Source of the DNA: Rivibacter sp049446155
GTDB lineage: Bacteria > Pseudomonadota > Gammaproteobacteria > Burkholderiales > Burkholderiaceae_C
Assembly (NCBI RefSeq): GCF_049446155.1
Contig: NZ_JBMSEE010000001.1
Location: 496,001-560,000 of the forward strand
Direction: 5' to 3'
DNA length: 64,000 nt
Positions within the stretch are counted from its first letter, which is position 1. Every line of letters starts with the position of its first letter. The notes under the pieces were generated by a model. It was not told where the DNA came from. It searched no databases and worked only from the letters and a program-made list of their open reading frames with translations. Below are positions 9,168 through 20,363 of this stretch, piece by piece. Position numbers and translations under genes: made by a program.

Positions 9168-9833
9168 TCAGCGCGTCGCGAGCAGCGCGAGGAGATCGAT
9201 GGGCGCGTCGATCAGCGCGTCGGCACCCCAAGCCGCGACGTTGCCGTCTTCGCCGAGGTAGCCATACGTGGCCGCCACCGAGGGCATGCCGGCGGCGCGC
9301 GCGGCCTGCACATCACGCAGGTCGTCGCCGACATAGATCGCCTGCGCCGGCGTGATCCCCAGGCGCTCGCATGCGGCCAGCAAGGGCGCGGGATGCGGCT
9401 TGGCATGGGGCGTCGTGTCGCCGGCGATGATCACCGCCGCATCTTCGAGCGACAGCGAAGCCACGACGGGCGCGGTGAACCTCATGGCCTTGTTGGTCAC
9501 GATGCCCCACGGCAGACCGCGCGCTGTCAGCGCGTCCAGCAGCGAACGCACGCCGTCGAACAGGCGCGTGGCGCGATCAAGGCCGGCTTCGTACTCGGCA
9601 AGGAACTCGTCGCGCAGCGACTCGTAGTCGGCATCGGTCGGCGACTTGCTCAAGCCCACCGCCAGCATGCCGCGCGCGCCGGCCGACGCAACAGGGCGAA
9701 GCGTCTCGATCGGCAGCGGCTCGAGCCCGCGGCGTGCGCGCAGCGCGTTCACCGCACCGCCGAGATCCGGGGCCGTGTCGGCCAGCGTGCCGTCGAGATC
9801 GAACAACACGGCCTTCGTGTCAAAGCGGCTCAT
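9168..9833 (-). CDS. gph: Phosphoglycolate phosphatase-type HAD hydrolase
   Basis: This 221-residue HAD-superfamily phosphatase has motif I FDLDGTLAD (nucleophile Asp12, acid/base Asp14), motif II IVTNK, and motifs III/IV with the KPHPAP lysine and VGDDLRDVQAARAAG. The helical cap sits between motifs I and II, as in Gph. Family members dephosphorylate 2-phosphoglycolate from DNA repair or photorespiration; a MupP-type N-acetylmuramate-6-phosphate phosphatase is the main alternative, because the two are hard to separate by eye. It follows ubiG by 13 nt on the minus strand, the usual betaproteobacterial order, so the pair should be co-transcribed. Confidence 0.88.
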   Translation of the reverse strand: MSRFDTKAVLFDLDGTLADTAPDLGGAVNALRARRGLEPLPIETLRPVASAGARGMLAVGLSKSPTDADYESLRDEFLAEYEAGLDRATRLFDGVRSLLDALTARGLPWGIVTNKAMRFTAPVVASLSLEDAAVIIAGDTTPHAKPHPAPLLAACERLGITPAQAIYVGDDLRDVQAARAAGMPSVAATYGYLGEDGNVAAWGADALIDAPIDLLALLATR

Positions 9834-9846
9834 CGGCGCTGACCCT

Positions 9847-10557
9847 TCAAGCAGGCTTGCGGCATGCGAACAGGTAATTCACGCTGGTGTCGTCCGACAA
9901 CCAGTAGCGCCGCGGCAGCGGGTTGTATTCCATGCCCCGCGTCGCCACGACATCAAGACCCGCATCGCGGCACCAATGCGCCAGTTCGCGCGGGCGGATG
10001 AACTTTGCGTATTCATGCGTGCCGCGCGGCAGCAGCTTGAGGAGGTATTCGGCACCGACGATCGCGAAGGCGAAGGCCTTGGCATTGCGGCTGATGGTCG
10101 AGAAGAAAACGTGCGCTCCCGGTTTGGCCAGCGCCGCGCAGGCCTGAACCACCGAGGCAGGATCCGGCACGTGCTCGAGCATCTCCATGCAGGTCACGAC
10201 GTCCTGGCTCGCCGGCTGCTCCTGGGCCAAGGTCTCGACCGGCACTTCGCGATAGCGCACGTTGGCCGTACCGGCCTCGAGCGCGTGCAGCTGCGCGACG
10301 CGCAAGGCCTTGGTCGACAAATCGATGCCCAGCACGTGAGCACCGCGCCGCGCCATCGAATCGGCGAGGATTCCGCCGCCGCAGCCCACGTCGAGCACCT
10401 GCTTGCCCGACAAACCGCCCGACTGCGATTCGATCCATTCCAACCGCAATGGATTGATCTGGTGCAGCGGCCGGAACTCGCTGTCGGGGTCCCACCAGCG
10501 ATGGGCCAGCTCGCTGAACTTGGCAAGTTCCTGGGGATCGGCATTGACGGTCGTCAT
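9847..10557 (-). CDS. ubiG: Ubiquinone O-methyltransferase UbiG
   Basis: This 236-residue SAM-dependent methyltransferase carries out both O-methylations of ubiquinone synthesis. Motif I VLDVGCGGGILADSMA binds SAM. GIDLSTKAL, CMEMLEHVPDP, FFSTISRNAKAF and the MEYNPLPRRYWLSDD region near the C-terminus are characteristic of UbiG. The start MTTVNADPQELAKF fits the family. The open frame runs much further upstream, but that part is terminator and repeat DNA of ompA and is not coding. A TACCAT hexamer lies 7 nt before the ATG with no Shine-Dalgarno sequence, so the message may be nearly leaderless. gph follows directly. Confidence 0.95.
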   Translation of the reverse strand: MTTVNADPQELAKFSELAHRWWDPDSEFRPLHQINPLRLEWIESQSGGLSGKQVLDVGCGGGILADSMARRGAHVLGIDLSTKALRVAQLHALEAGTANVRYREVPVETLAQEQPASQDVVTCMEMLEHVPDPASVVQACAALAKPGAHVFFSTISRNAKAFAFAIVGAEYLLKLLPRGTHEYAKFIRPRELAHWCRDAGLDVVATRGMEYNPLPRRYWLSDDTSVNYLFACRKPA

Positions 10558-10648
10558 GGGGCAAATGGTAGTCGCCTGCGAGCAATTCGCTCGTCGACAC
10601 GCGGCAAATGGGGGCGCGCCAAAGGGCGAGCCCACCGAAGGCGGGCAC

Positions 10649-10704
10649 ACAAAACAAGGAACCCCGCCGAGGCTGGCGCACAAAACAAAGAACCCCGCCG
10701 AGGC
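10649..10704. repeat. Two tandem 31-bp units overlapping the ompA terminator
   Basis: A segment of about 25 bp (ACAAAACAA then GAACCCCGCCGAGGC) occurs at 10649-10673 and again at 10680-10704, offset by 31 bp and differing at only one base. The second copy is the distal arm and T-tract of the ompA terminator hairpin, so the first looks like a duplicated half-terminator. Confidence 0.6.
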
Positions 10705-10711
10705 GGGGTTC
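10690..10711 (-). terminator. Rho-independent terminator of ompA
   Basis: On the minus strand GAACCCCGC, a 4-nt loop and GCGGGGTTC form a 9-bp stem followed by TTTGTTTTG. It starts 21 nt after the ompA stop codon. Confidence 0.85.
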
Positions 10712-10732
10712 TGCGCGAATCCGAAGACCGGA

Positions 10733-11386
10733 TTACTTCTTGGTGCGGGTGCCGACCACTTCGATTTCGACGCGGCGGTTCTTCGCGCGGCCTTCGGCGG
10801 TCTTGTTGTCCGCCACCGGCTGCTTCTCACCCTTGCCTTCGGTGTAGATGCGGTTCTTCTCGATGCCCTTCGACTCGAGATAAGCCTTCACCGATTCGGC
10901 GCGGCGCACCGACAGCTTCTGGTTGTAGGCATCGTTGCCGACCGAGTCGGTGTGACCCACGGCGATGATGACTTCCAGGTTCATGCCCTGCATCTTGCTG
11001 ACCAGGTCGTCGAGCTTGGCCTTGCCTTCGGGCTTGAGGGTGGCCTTGTCGAAGTCGTAGAACGCGTCAGCAGCGTACGTGACCTTCTCGCTCACCGGAG
11101 CCGGCGGAACCACCGGGGCCGGAGCCGGGGCCGGAGCGGGCGCCGGAGCAGCGGCGGGAGCCGGCGGCGGCGGCGGGGGAGCCTTCTTCGGAGCACCGTC
11201 GCAGCGCTCGTCGGCGGTGGCGGGCGACCAGAAGTTGTCACGCCAGCACAGCTCGTTGCTGCCGTTCTTCCAGACGTTGCCGTCCACGTTCTTCCAGTTG
11301 TCGGACGACTGGGCGAACACACTGGACGCCGAGGTGGCCAGCGCGGCAGTCGCGAAGAGCATCGCCACCTTGTTCAATTTCTTCAT
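10733..11386 (-). CDS. ompA: OmpA-family outer membrane lipid-peptidoglycan linker
   Basis: This 217-residue exported protein has a signal peptide (MKKLNKVAMLFATAALATS ... SSVFA, cleavage before QSSDNW). A short Trp/Asn-rich N-terminal domain follows, then a long Pro/Ala hinge (APAPAPAPAP, about residues 70-95), then a C-terminal OmpA/MotB peptidoglycan-binding domain. That domain shows FYDFDKATLKPEG, AVGHTDSVGNDAYNQKLSVRRAESV, GKGEKQPVADN and RAKNRRVEIEV, including the residues that hold diaminopimelate. It lacks the full 8-strand barrel of E. coli OmpA, as is usual for this short betaproteobacterial type. The ATG at 11386 has a good AGGAG site; the longer open frame upstream is not supported. 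It has its own promoter and terminator. Confidence 0.92.
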   Translation of the reverse strand: MKKLNKVAMLFATAALATSASSVFAQSSDNWKNVDGNVWKNGSNELCWRDNFWSPATADERCDGAPKKAPPPPPPAPAAAPAPAPAPAPAPVVPPAPVSEKVTYAADAFYDFDKATLKPEGKAKLDDLVSKMQGMNLEVIIAVGHTDSVGNDAYNQKLSVRRAESVKAYLESKGIEKNRIYTEGKGEKQPVADNKTAEGRAKNRRVEIEVVGTRTKK

Positions 11387-11503
11387 GATTCTCCTCTCGG
11401 GATAAGCCACAGCCGAGCTGCAGGCGGCCTGACATGGGGAATGAGCGCTGCGGAACCGCGCGCCACGACACAACACATCGTGACCCATCGGACCGACCGG
11501 ATC

Positions 11504-11531
11504 ATTCTGCCACACGAGATTGTCGGGACAA
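11504..11531 (-). promoter_or_regulatory. Candidate sigma-70 promoter of ompA
   Basis: On the minus strand TTGTCC and CAGAAT are separated by 16 nt, about 118 nt upstream of the ompA start. That would give a long leader, as is typical of stable porin-type mRNAs. It is the best match in the 290-bp ompA-gyrA gap, which holds no gene. Confidence 0.35.
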
Positions 11532-11676
11532 GCTTTTGCCCAGGACACTTCGACCCGATGCCGACGCTGTTGCTCAGTGGCGACAACGCGGCCACATAGA
11601 ATCCCGCGGCTCGACGCCTTGACATATTTCCCGCGCCGCCAAGGCCCGGGATCCATGCGACTTACCCGCTCCGGTC

Positions 11677-14288
<2,612 letters not shown>

Positions 14289-14289
<1 letters not shown>

Positions 14290-14972
14290 TGACCCCTGAC
14301 CGTTTCCTCGCCCGCCGCGTCGCGGTGGCGCTCGCGCTCGCGCTGGGCCTTGCCGCGGCGCAGGCCCAGACCGCCGCCTCGGCCGCCTCCGCGCCGGCCG
14401 GCTCGAGCCCCGCCAAGCGCGAACTCGCCAAGCGCCTGCTGGCCCTGCAGCAGCCGGGCTTCGATGCACTGTCGCGCAGCTTGGTCGAAGGTCCGGCGCG
14501 CCAGCTGCTCGCCTCGGCCGAACCGGTGCTGCGCAACCAGGTCGCCGCCGACAAGCGCGAGGCCGTGGCCAAGCAGTTGCAGGACGAGGCGCGCAAGTAC
14601 GTCGACGACGCCACGCCCGCGGTGCGCAAGCGCGCGCAGGAACTGGCGCAGTCGCAGGTACTGCCGGCGCTCGAGGAGAAGTACACCGAAGACGAGCTGC
14701 GCCAGATCGTCACCTTCTACGAGTCTGCGGCCTACAAGAAGATGCAGCAGGTGCAGCCGCAGGTCGACCAGGGGCTGCAGCAGAAGCTCGTGGCCGACAT
14801 GTCGCCGGCCGTCGAGGGCAAGGCACGCGCGTTGCAGGCCACGATGGCCAAGCTGCTCGGCGTGCCGGCGCAACCGGGCGCTGCCAGCGGCGCGGGTGGC
14901 AACGGCGCTGCCGGCAGTGGCCTGAAGCCTCCGCCCCCCCGGCCCGCAGCCCCGGCCGCCAGCAAGCCCTGA
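14289..14972 (+). CDS. DUF2059 exported protein
   Basis: This 227-residue protein has an N-terminal signal peptide (VAVALALALGLAAAQAQ). A helical DUF2059 domain follows, recognisable from the phrase YTEDELRQIVTFYES-AYKKMQQVQPQV and the heptad-like helices before it (about residues 40-185). The tail is Gly/Ala/Pro-rich and probably disordered. The domain is common in Proteobacteria; I know of no established biochemical role. Its start overlaps the gyrA stop by one base, so expression should follow gyrA. It sits regularly between gyrA and serC in this bacterial group. Confidence 0.82.
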
Positions 14973-14993
14973 AGCCTTTCGAGGCATGAAGCG

Positions 14994-16097
14994 ATGACGC
15001 GCGTCTACAACTTCTCGGCCGGCCCGGCGGCCCTGCCCGAACCCGTGCTGTCCCGCGCCGCCGCCGAGATGCTCGACTGGCACGGCAGCGGCATGGGCGT
15101 GATGGAGATGAGCCATCGCGGCCGCGAGTTCGGCGAGATCCTGGCCCATGCCGAAGCCAGGCTGCGCGAGCTGCTCGCGATCCCGTCGTCGTTCAAGGTG
15201 CTGTTCATGCAAGGTGGCGCGATCGCCGAGAACGCGATCGTGCCCCTGAACCTCTCGCGCGGCGGCGTGACCGATCACGTGATCACCGGCCTGTGGTCGA
15301 TCAAGACGCACAAGGAAGCGCAGCGCTACTGCGAAGCCCGCGTCGTCGCCAGCAACGAGGCGCCCGGCGAGCGCAACCACACGGCGCTGGTGCCGCCGGC
15401 GCAGTGGCGCCTGAGCCCGGACGCCGCCTACGTGCACCTGTGCAGCAACGAGACGATCAACGGCCTCGAGACACACGAGCTGCCGGACCTGAAGGCGCTG
15501 GGCAGCGACGCGCCGCTGGTGATCGACTGCTCCTCGCACATTTTGTCGCGGGCGATCGACTGGTCGCGCGTCGGCCTGGCCTACGGCGGCGCGCAGAAGA
15601 ACATCGGCCCGTCGGGCCTCACGCTGGTGATCGTGCGCGAGGACCTGCTCGGCCACGCGCTGCCGGTGTGCCCGAGTGCCTTCGACTACGCGACCGTCGC
15701 GGCCAACGGCTCGATGTACAACACGCCACCGACCTGGGCGATCTACATCGCCGGCCTTGTGTTCGACTGGATCGCCGATCAAGGCGGCGTCGCAGCGCTC
15801 GAGCAGCGCAACATCGCCAAAGCCAGGCTGCTGTACGAGGCGATCGACGCCTCCGGCGGCTGGTACGTCAACCGCGTGGCGCCCGGCGCGCGCTCGCGGA
15901 TGAACGTGCCCTTCTTCCTCAAGGACGAGCGCCTCAACGACGCCTTCCTCGCCGAGGCGAATGAGCGTGGCCTGGTGCAGCTCAAGGGACACAAGAGCGT
16001 GGGCGGCATGCGCGCGTCGATCTACAACGCGATGCCGCTCGAAGGCGTGCAGGCGCTCGTGACCCACATGCGAGAATTTGCGGCACGCCATGGCTGA
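14994..16097 (+). CDS. serC: Phosphoserine aminotransferase
   Basis: This 367-residue PLP enzyme converts 3-phosphohydroxypyruvate and glutamate to 3-phosphoserine; it also serves pyridoxal phosphate synthesis. The N-terminus VYNFSAGPAALPEPVL, the phosphate-site phrase MEMSHRGREF, FMQGGA, and the Schiff-base lysine Lys202 in YGGAQKNIGPSG are all diagnostic, as is the C-terminal GHKSVGGMRASIYNAMP. Length is normal. Its last codons overlap the pheA start by 8 bases, so the two are translationally coupled. Confidence 0.97.
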   Translation: MTRVYNFSAGPAALPEPVLSRAAAEMLDWHGSGMGVMEMSHRGREFGEILAHAEARLRELLAIPSSFKVLFMQGGAIAENAIVPLNLSRGGVTDHVITGLWSIKTHKEAQRYCEARVVASNEAPGERNHTALVPPAQWRLSPDAAYVHLCSNETINGLETHELPDLKALGSDAPLVIDCSSHILSRAIDWSRVGLAYGGAQKNIGPSGLTLVIVREDLLGHALPVCPSAFDYATVAANGSMYNTPPTWAIYIAGLVFDWIADQGGVAALEQRNIAKARLLYEAIDASGGWYVNRVAPGARSRMNVPFFLKDERLNDAFLAEANERGLVQLKGHKSVGGMRASIYNAMPLEGVQALVTHMREFAARHG

Positions 16098-17229
16098 GCC
16101 GCAGGACACCACCCCCGTTACGCCTTCGGCCGAGCCCGGCGTCGACCCGGCGCTCGCCGCGCTTCGCCAGCGCATCGACGCGGTCGACCGCGAGCTGCTT
16201 GCGCTGCTGAACCGACGTGCGACGCTGGCCAAGGAAGTCGGCGAGATCAAGAAGAAGGAAGGCTCCGTCGTCTTTCGCCCCGAGCGCGAAGCCCAGGTGA
16301 TCGACGGCCTCAAGGCCGACAACCCCGGGCCGCTGGGCACCGACAGCGTCGCGCCGATCTGGCGCGAGATCATGAGCGCCTGCCGCGCGCTCGAGACGCC
16401 GACCCGCGTGGCCTACCTCGGCCCGGCCGGCACCTTCAGCGAACTGGCGGCGCTGGGCTTCTTCGGCAGCTCGATCGTGCGCGTGCCCTGCGCCAGCATC
16501 GACGAGGTGTTTCGCACCACCACCGCCGGCGCGGCCGATTTCGGCGTCGTGCCGGTCGAGAACTCCACCGAGGGCGTGGTCGCGCGCTCGCTCGACCTGT
16601 TCCTCACCACGCCGCTGTTCATCATCGGCGAGACCAGCCTGTTCGTGCGCCACAACCTGCTGCGCCGCGAGAACTCGCTGGCCGGCATCAAGGCCGTGGT
16701 CGCGCATCCGCAAGCGCTCGCGCAGTGCCACGGCTGGCTGAGCTACCACCTGCCCGACGTCGAACGCCGGCCGGTTTCCAGCAATGCCGAAGGCGCGCGC
16801 ATGGCCGCCGCCGACCCGGCCCTGGCCGCGGTGGCCAGCGAGCGTGCCGGCAGCGAGTACGGCCTGCACGTCGTCTCGCCGGCGATTCAGGACGACCCGC
16901 ACAACCGCACGCGCTTCGCGATCGTGACCCACCCCGATCGCCATCCGCAGCCGCGCGCCAGCGGTCACGACTGCACCAGCCTGGTGGTCTCGGTGACCAA
17001 CCGCCCTGGCGCCGTCCACGACATGCTGGTGCCGCTGAAGGAGCATGGCGTGTCGATGACGCGCTTCGAGTCCCGCCCCGCGCGCAGTGCCGACCAGTGG
17101 GAGTACTACTTCTACATCGACCTGCAAGGCCACCCCGACCAGCCCAGCGTCAGCGCCGCGCTCGCCGAGCTGCGCGGCGTCTGCAGCTTCTTCAAGCTGC
17201 TGGGCACCTACCCTCTCGATACCCACTGA
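16090..17229 (+). CDS. pheA: Bifunctional chorismate mutase/prephenate dehydratase
   Basis: This enzyme takes chorismate to prephenate and then to phenylpyruvate for phenylalanine synthesis. Residues about 20-105 form the AroQ-type chorismate mutase (LRQRIDAVDRELLALLNRRA ... VGEIKKKEG). About 108-285 form the dehydratase (VAYLGPAGTFSE, VVPVENSTEG). About 295-375 form the ACT regulatory domain (VVSVTNRPGAVHDMLVPL, then TRFESRPA), where phenylalanine should bind and inhibit. The ATG at 16090 was chosen over an upstream TTG because it gives the normal N-terminus and overlaps serC by 8 nt. tyrA follows 8 nt later; no hisC lies between them, unlike in some relatives. Confidence 0.96.
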   Translation: MAEPQDTTPVTPSAEPGVDPALAALRQRIDAVDRELLALLNRRATLAKEVGEIKKKEGSVVFRPEREAQVIDGLKADNPGPLGTDSVAPIWREIMSACRALETPTRVAYLGPAGTFSELAALGFFGSSIVRVPCASIDEVFRTTTAGAADFGVVPVENSTEGVVARSLDLFLTTPLFIIGETSLFVRHNLLRRENSLAGIKAVVAHPQALAQCHGWLSYHLPDVERRPVSSNAEGARMAAADPALAAVASERAGSEYGLHVVSPAIQDDPHNRTRFAIVTHPDRHPQPRASGHDCTSLVVSVTNRPGAVHDMLVPLKEHGVSMTRFESRPARSADQWEYYFYIDLQGHPDQPSVSAALAELRGVCSFFKLLGTYPLDTH

Positions 17230-17237
17230 ACCGCACC

Positions 17238-18122
17238 ATGTTCAACCAGCTCGGCGTCATCGGATGCGGCTTGATGGGCGGCTCGTTCGCGCTCGCGCTC
17301 AAGCGCGCCGGCCTCGTCAAGCGCGTGATCGGCTACAGCAAGTCGCCGACGACGACCGAAAGAGCCAAGCAGCTGGGCGTGATCGACGTGGCGGCGGAAT
17401 CGGCGCTGCTGGCCGTGGCTGGCTCCGACATCGTGCTGATCGCCGTGCCGGTGGCCGCCACCGAGGCCACCTTCAAGGCGATCCGCCATCTCGTCGAGCC
17501 GGGCGTGCTGTTCATGGACGTCGGTTCCACCAAGCGCGACGTGGTCGACGCGGCGCGCCGCGTGCTGCGCGAGCGCCTGCCGGCCTTCGTGCCCGCGCAC
17601 CCGATCGCAGGCAAGGAGGTCGCCGGCATCGAGCATGCCGACGCCATGCTCTACGCCGGCCGCCAGGTGATCCTCACGCCGCTGATGCAGACCGACCCGA
17701 CGCTGCTGCAAAAGGCCACCGACGTGTGGGCCGCGATCGGCTGCCAGGTGCTGCGCATGTCGGCCGAGAATCACGACGCCGCCTTCGCCGCAGTGAGCCA
17801 CCTGCCCCACCTGCTGGCGTTCGCGTTCTTCTCGGCGGTGGCCAAGCAGCCGGCGGGCCGCGACTTCCTTTCGCTCGCCGGGCCGGGCTTTCGCGACTTC
17901 ACGCGCATCGCCGCGAGCGACCCGACGGTCTGGCGCGACGTGCTGATGAGCAACCGCGAAGAGATCCTCAAGCAGTCGCAGCGCTTTCGCCATACGCTCG
18001 ATGCGCTCGAGCACGTGATGAAGCAGGGCAACAGCGAGGCGCTCGAGGGCCTGATCCGCGACGCCGCTTCCGCGCGCGCCAGCTGGCAGATGCAGCAACC
18101 CAAGGCCGGCGGCAACCGCTGA
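17238..18122 (+). CDS. tyrA: Prephenate dehydrogenase
   Basis: This 294-residue NAD-dependent enzyme turns prephenate into 4-hydroxyphenylpyruvate for tyrosine synthesis. The Rossmann motif GVIGCGLMGGSFALAL lies at the N-terminus. Motifs VPVAAT, DVGSTKRDVV, HPIAGKEVAGIEHA, the catalytic His region AVSHLPHLLAFA, and the helical dimerisation domain with GPGFRDFTRIAASDP all fit TyrA. There is no chorismate mutase or ACT domain, so it is a monofunctional cyclohexadienyl-type enzyme. The ATG at 17238 follows pheA by 8 nt. The same open frame extends upstream through pheA, but that part is out of frame with PheA and is not coding. Confidence 0.95.
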   Translation: MFNQLGVIGCGLMGGSFALALKRAGLVKRVIGYSKSPTTTERAKQLGVIDVAAESALLAVAGSDIVLIAVPVAATEATFKAIRHLVEPGVLFMDVGSTKRDVVDAARRVLRERLPAFVPAHPIAGKEVAGIEHADAMLYAGRQVILTPLMQTDPTLLQKATDVWAAIGCQVLRMSAENHDAAFAAVSHLPHLLAFAFFSAVAKQPAGRDFLSLAGPGFRDFTRIAASDPTVWRDVLMSNREEILKQSQRFRHTLDALEHVMKQGNSEALEGLIRDAASARASWQMQQPKAGGNR

Positions 18123-18145
18123 CCGATCTCGTTCCCGTCGTACCG

Positions 18146-20188
18146 ATGTCCGCTGAATCTGGCGCCGCGGCGCGCCGCCCCGCCTTTCTCGACCTGCCGC
18201 CGCTGGTGGGCGCCGCCGGCACGGTGCGCCTGCCGGGCTCCAAGAGCATTTCCAACCGCGTGCTCCTGCTGGCCGGCCTGGCCGAGGGCCGCACCGTCGT
18301 TCACGACCTGCTGGACTCCGACGACACACGCGTGATGCTCGACGCGCTGACCGCGCTGGGCTGCAGCATCGAAAGACTCGGGCCAACGCAGATTGCCGTG
18401 ACCGGCCTGGGCGGGCGGCTCGCCGTGCGCCAGGCACGGCTCTTTCTCGGCAATGCCGGCACGGCCATGCGTCCGCTCACCGCCGCGCTGGCGCTGCTCG
18501 CCGCCACGCAGGGCGGGGACTTCGAGCTCTCGGGCATCGCACGCATGCACGAGCGGCCGATCGGCGACCTCGTCGACGCGCTGCGTGGCCTGGGCTGCAG
18601 CATCGACTGCCTCGGCAACGAGGGCTATCCGCCGCTGCGCCTGCACGGTGCGGCCAACGGGCGGCTTGCGCTCGTGGCGCCGGTGCGCGTGCGCGGCGAC
18701 GTTTCCAGCCAGTTCCTGACCGCGCTGCTGCTCGCGCTGCCGCTGGTGGCCGTCGAACAGGACGTGACGATCGAGGTCGATGGCGAGCTGATCTCCAAGC
18801 CCTATGTCGAGATCACGCTGAACCTGCTGGCGCGCTTCGGCATCGCGGTGACGCGCGACGGCTGGCAGCGCTTCACCATCCCCGCCGGCAGCGCCTATCG
18901 CACGCCGGGCGAGCTGCACGTCGAGGGCGACGCGTCGTCGGCGTCGTACTTCATCGGCATTGGCGCGATCGCGGCAACCGATGCGCCGCTGCGCATCGAA
19001 GGCGTCGGCGCCGCGTCGATCCAGGGCGACATCCGCTTCGTCGAGGCCGCGCGCGCGATGGGCGCTCAGGTCACGTCCGGGCCGAACTGGCTCGAGGTGC
19101 GCCGCGGCACCTGGCCGCTGCGTGCGATCACGCTCGACTGCAACCACATCCCCGACGCGGCAATGACACTGGCCGTGATGGCGCTCTATGCCGACGGCCC
19201 CAGCCGCCTGACCAACATCGCCAGCTGGCGAGTCAAGGAAACCGACCGCATCGCCGCGATGGCCACCGAGCTGCGCAAGCTCGGCGCGGCCGTCGTCGAG
19301 GGCGCCGACTTCATCGAGGTCACGCCGCCTACGGCCTGGCGTCCCGCGGCAATGCGCACCTATGACGACCACCGCATGGCGATGTGCGCATCGCTGGCGG
19401 CCTTCAATCCGCCGGCCGGCGGCGCCGTGCCCGTGCGCGTGCTCGATCCCGGCTGCGTCGCCAAGACCTATCCCGGCTACTTCGACGACTTCTTCGCCGT
19501 CGCACGCGCCCGCACCGCCGACGTGCCCGTGATCACCATCGACGGCCCCACCGCCTCCGGCAAGGGCACGCTGGGCAGCGAGGTCGCGCTGCGCCTGGGC
19601 TACCACCACCTCGACTCCGGCGCGCTCTACCGCGCCACCGCGCTGGCCGTGCTGCGCAGCGGCACCTCGCCCGCCGACGAGGCGGGCGTCGCGGCGCTGG
19701 CGCGCACGCTGCCGATCCGCTTCGTCGAACAGCGCGCGCTTCTTGCCGGCGAGGATGTCAGCGACGCGCTGCGCGACGAGGCCGTTGGCAACCTCGCCTC
19801 GCAGATCTCCTCGTTCGCCGCCGTGCGCACCGCGCTGGTCGAGCTGCAGCACGGTTTTCGCGCCGCGCCCGGGCTGGTGACCGACGGCCGCGACATGGGT
19901 ACGGTGATCTTTCCGGATGCCGATCTGAAGGTATTCCTCACCGCGAGCGCCGCGGAGCGCGCGCAGCGGCGTCATAAGCAGTTGATTTCAAAGGGAATTT
20001 CGACTACATTTGACAGTCTTCGCGCCGATTTGGAGGCGCGCGACGAGCGGGATCGCACCCGCAGCGTCGCGCCCTTGAAGCCGGCGCCGGAGGCGCGGTT
20101 GCTCGACAACTCGGCGCTCTCGATCGAAGCTTCGGTCGAGCAGGTGCTGGCTTGGTGGGAAGCTGTGCAGCCGTTCGGTAATGGCTAG
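18146..20188 (+). CDS. aroA-cmk: Fused EPSP synthase-cytidylate kinase
   Basis: One uninterrupted 680-residue frame carries two enzymes. Residues 1 to about 455 are 5-enolpyruvylshikimate-3-phosphate synthase (LPGSKSISNRVLLLAG, FLGNAGTAMRPLTAAL, WRVKETDRI, DDHRMAM). From about residue 460 it is cytidylate kinase (VITIDGPTASGKGTLGSEVA P-loop, HLDSGALYRA, TDGRDMGTVIFPDA, and the Arg-rich lid). No stop codon or separate start intervenes; the linker is only about 10 residues (VARARTADVP). The fusion links aromatic amino acid synthesis to pyrimidine nucleotide recycling, and similar fusions are annotated in other Burkholderiales. An A+T-rich patch late in the kinase part holds a likely promoter for rpsA. 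The frame continues upstream of the chosen ATG but there it is a shadow of pheA/tyrA. Confidence 0.95.
   Translation: MSAESGAAARRPAFLDLPPLVGAAGTVRLPGSKSISNRVLLLAGLAEGRTVVHDLLDSDDTRVMLDALTALGCSIERLGPTQIAVTGLGGRLAVRQARLFLGNAGTAMRPLTAALALLAATQGGDFELSGIARMHERPIGDLVDALRGLGCSIDCLGNEGYPPLRLHGAANGRLALVAPVRVRGDVSSQFLTALLLALPLVAVEQDVTIEVDGELISKPYVEITLNLLARFGIAVTRDGWQRFTIPAGSAYRTPGELHVEGDASSASYFIGIGAIAATDAPLRIEGVGAASIQGDIRFVEAARAMGAQVTSGPNWLEVRRGTWPLRAITLDCNHIPDAAMTLAVMALYADGPSRLTNIASWRVKETDRIAAMATELRKLGAAVVEGADFIEVTPPTAWRPAAMRTYDDHRMAMCASLAAFNPPAGGAVPVRVLDPGCVAKTYPGYFDDFFAVARARTADVPVITIDGPTASGKGTLGSEVALRLGYHHLDSGALYRATALAVLRSGTSPADEAGVAALARTLPIRFVEQRALLAGEDVSDALRDEAVGNLASQISSFAAVRTALVELQHGFRAAPGLVTDGRDMGTVIFPDADLKVFLTASAAERAQRRHKQLISKGISTTFDSLRADLEARDERDRTRSVAPLKPAPEARLLDNSALSIEASVEQVLAWWEAVQPFGNG
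19982..20010 (+). promoter_or_regulatory. Candidate internal promoter for rpsA-ihfB
   Basis: TTGATT and TACATT lie 17 nt apart within an unusually A+T-rich patch of the cytidylate kinase coding region, about 355 nt before the rpsA start. Both hexamers are close to the sigma-70 consensus and the spacing is ideal. Confidence 0.5.
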
Positions 20189-20363
20189 ATGGCGAGAGCT
20201 GGATAGCGAAACCGAGCGGCACTTGGGCCCGCTGCCCCCTGGCCTGTCGCCCGACAGGTCGGCCCAGCGCCTGCAACAAGGCGCCGCGGACAGCGGATTC
20301 GACAACTTGACCGCCGCGCAAGCGGCACGCCGCCGGCCGGTAGCCGGCACTGGAAATCTCCCC

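Noticed and set aside
11597..11602. TAGAAT as a gyrA promoter -10 box
   Set aside because: No -35 match occurs at 16-18 nt. The nearest candidate TTGCTC is 21 nt away, so the call was not supported.
17087..18145. N-terminal extension of the AroA-Cmk protein
   Set aside because: This upstream part overlaps pheA and tyrA in another frame and contains no AroA sequence; the ATG at 18146 gives the known AroA start.
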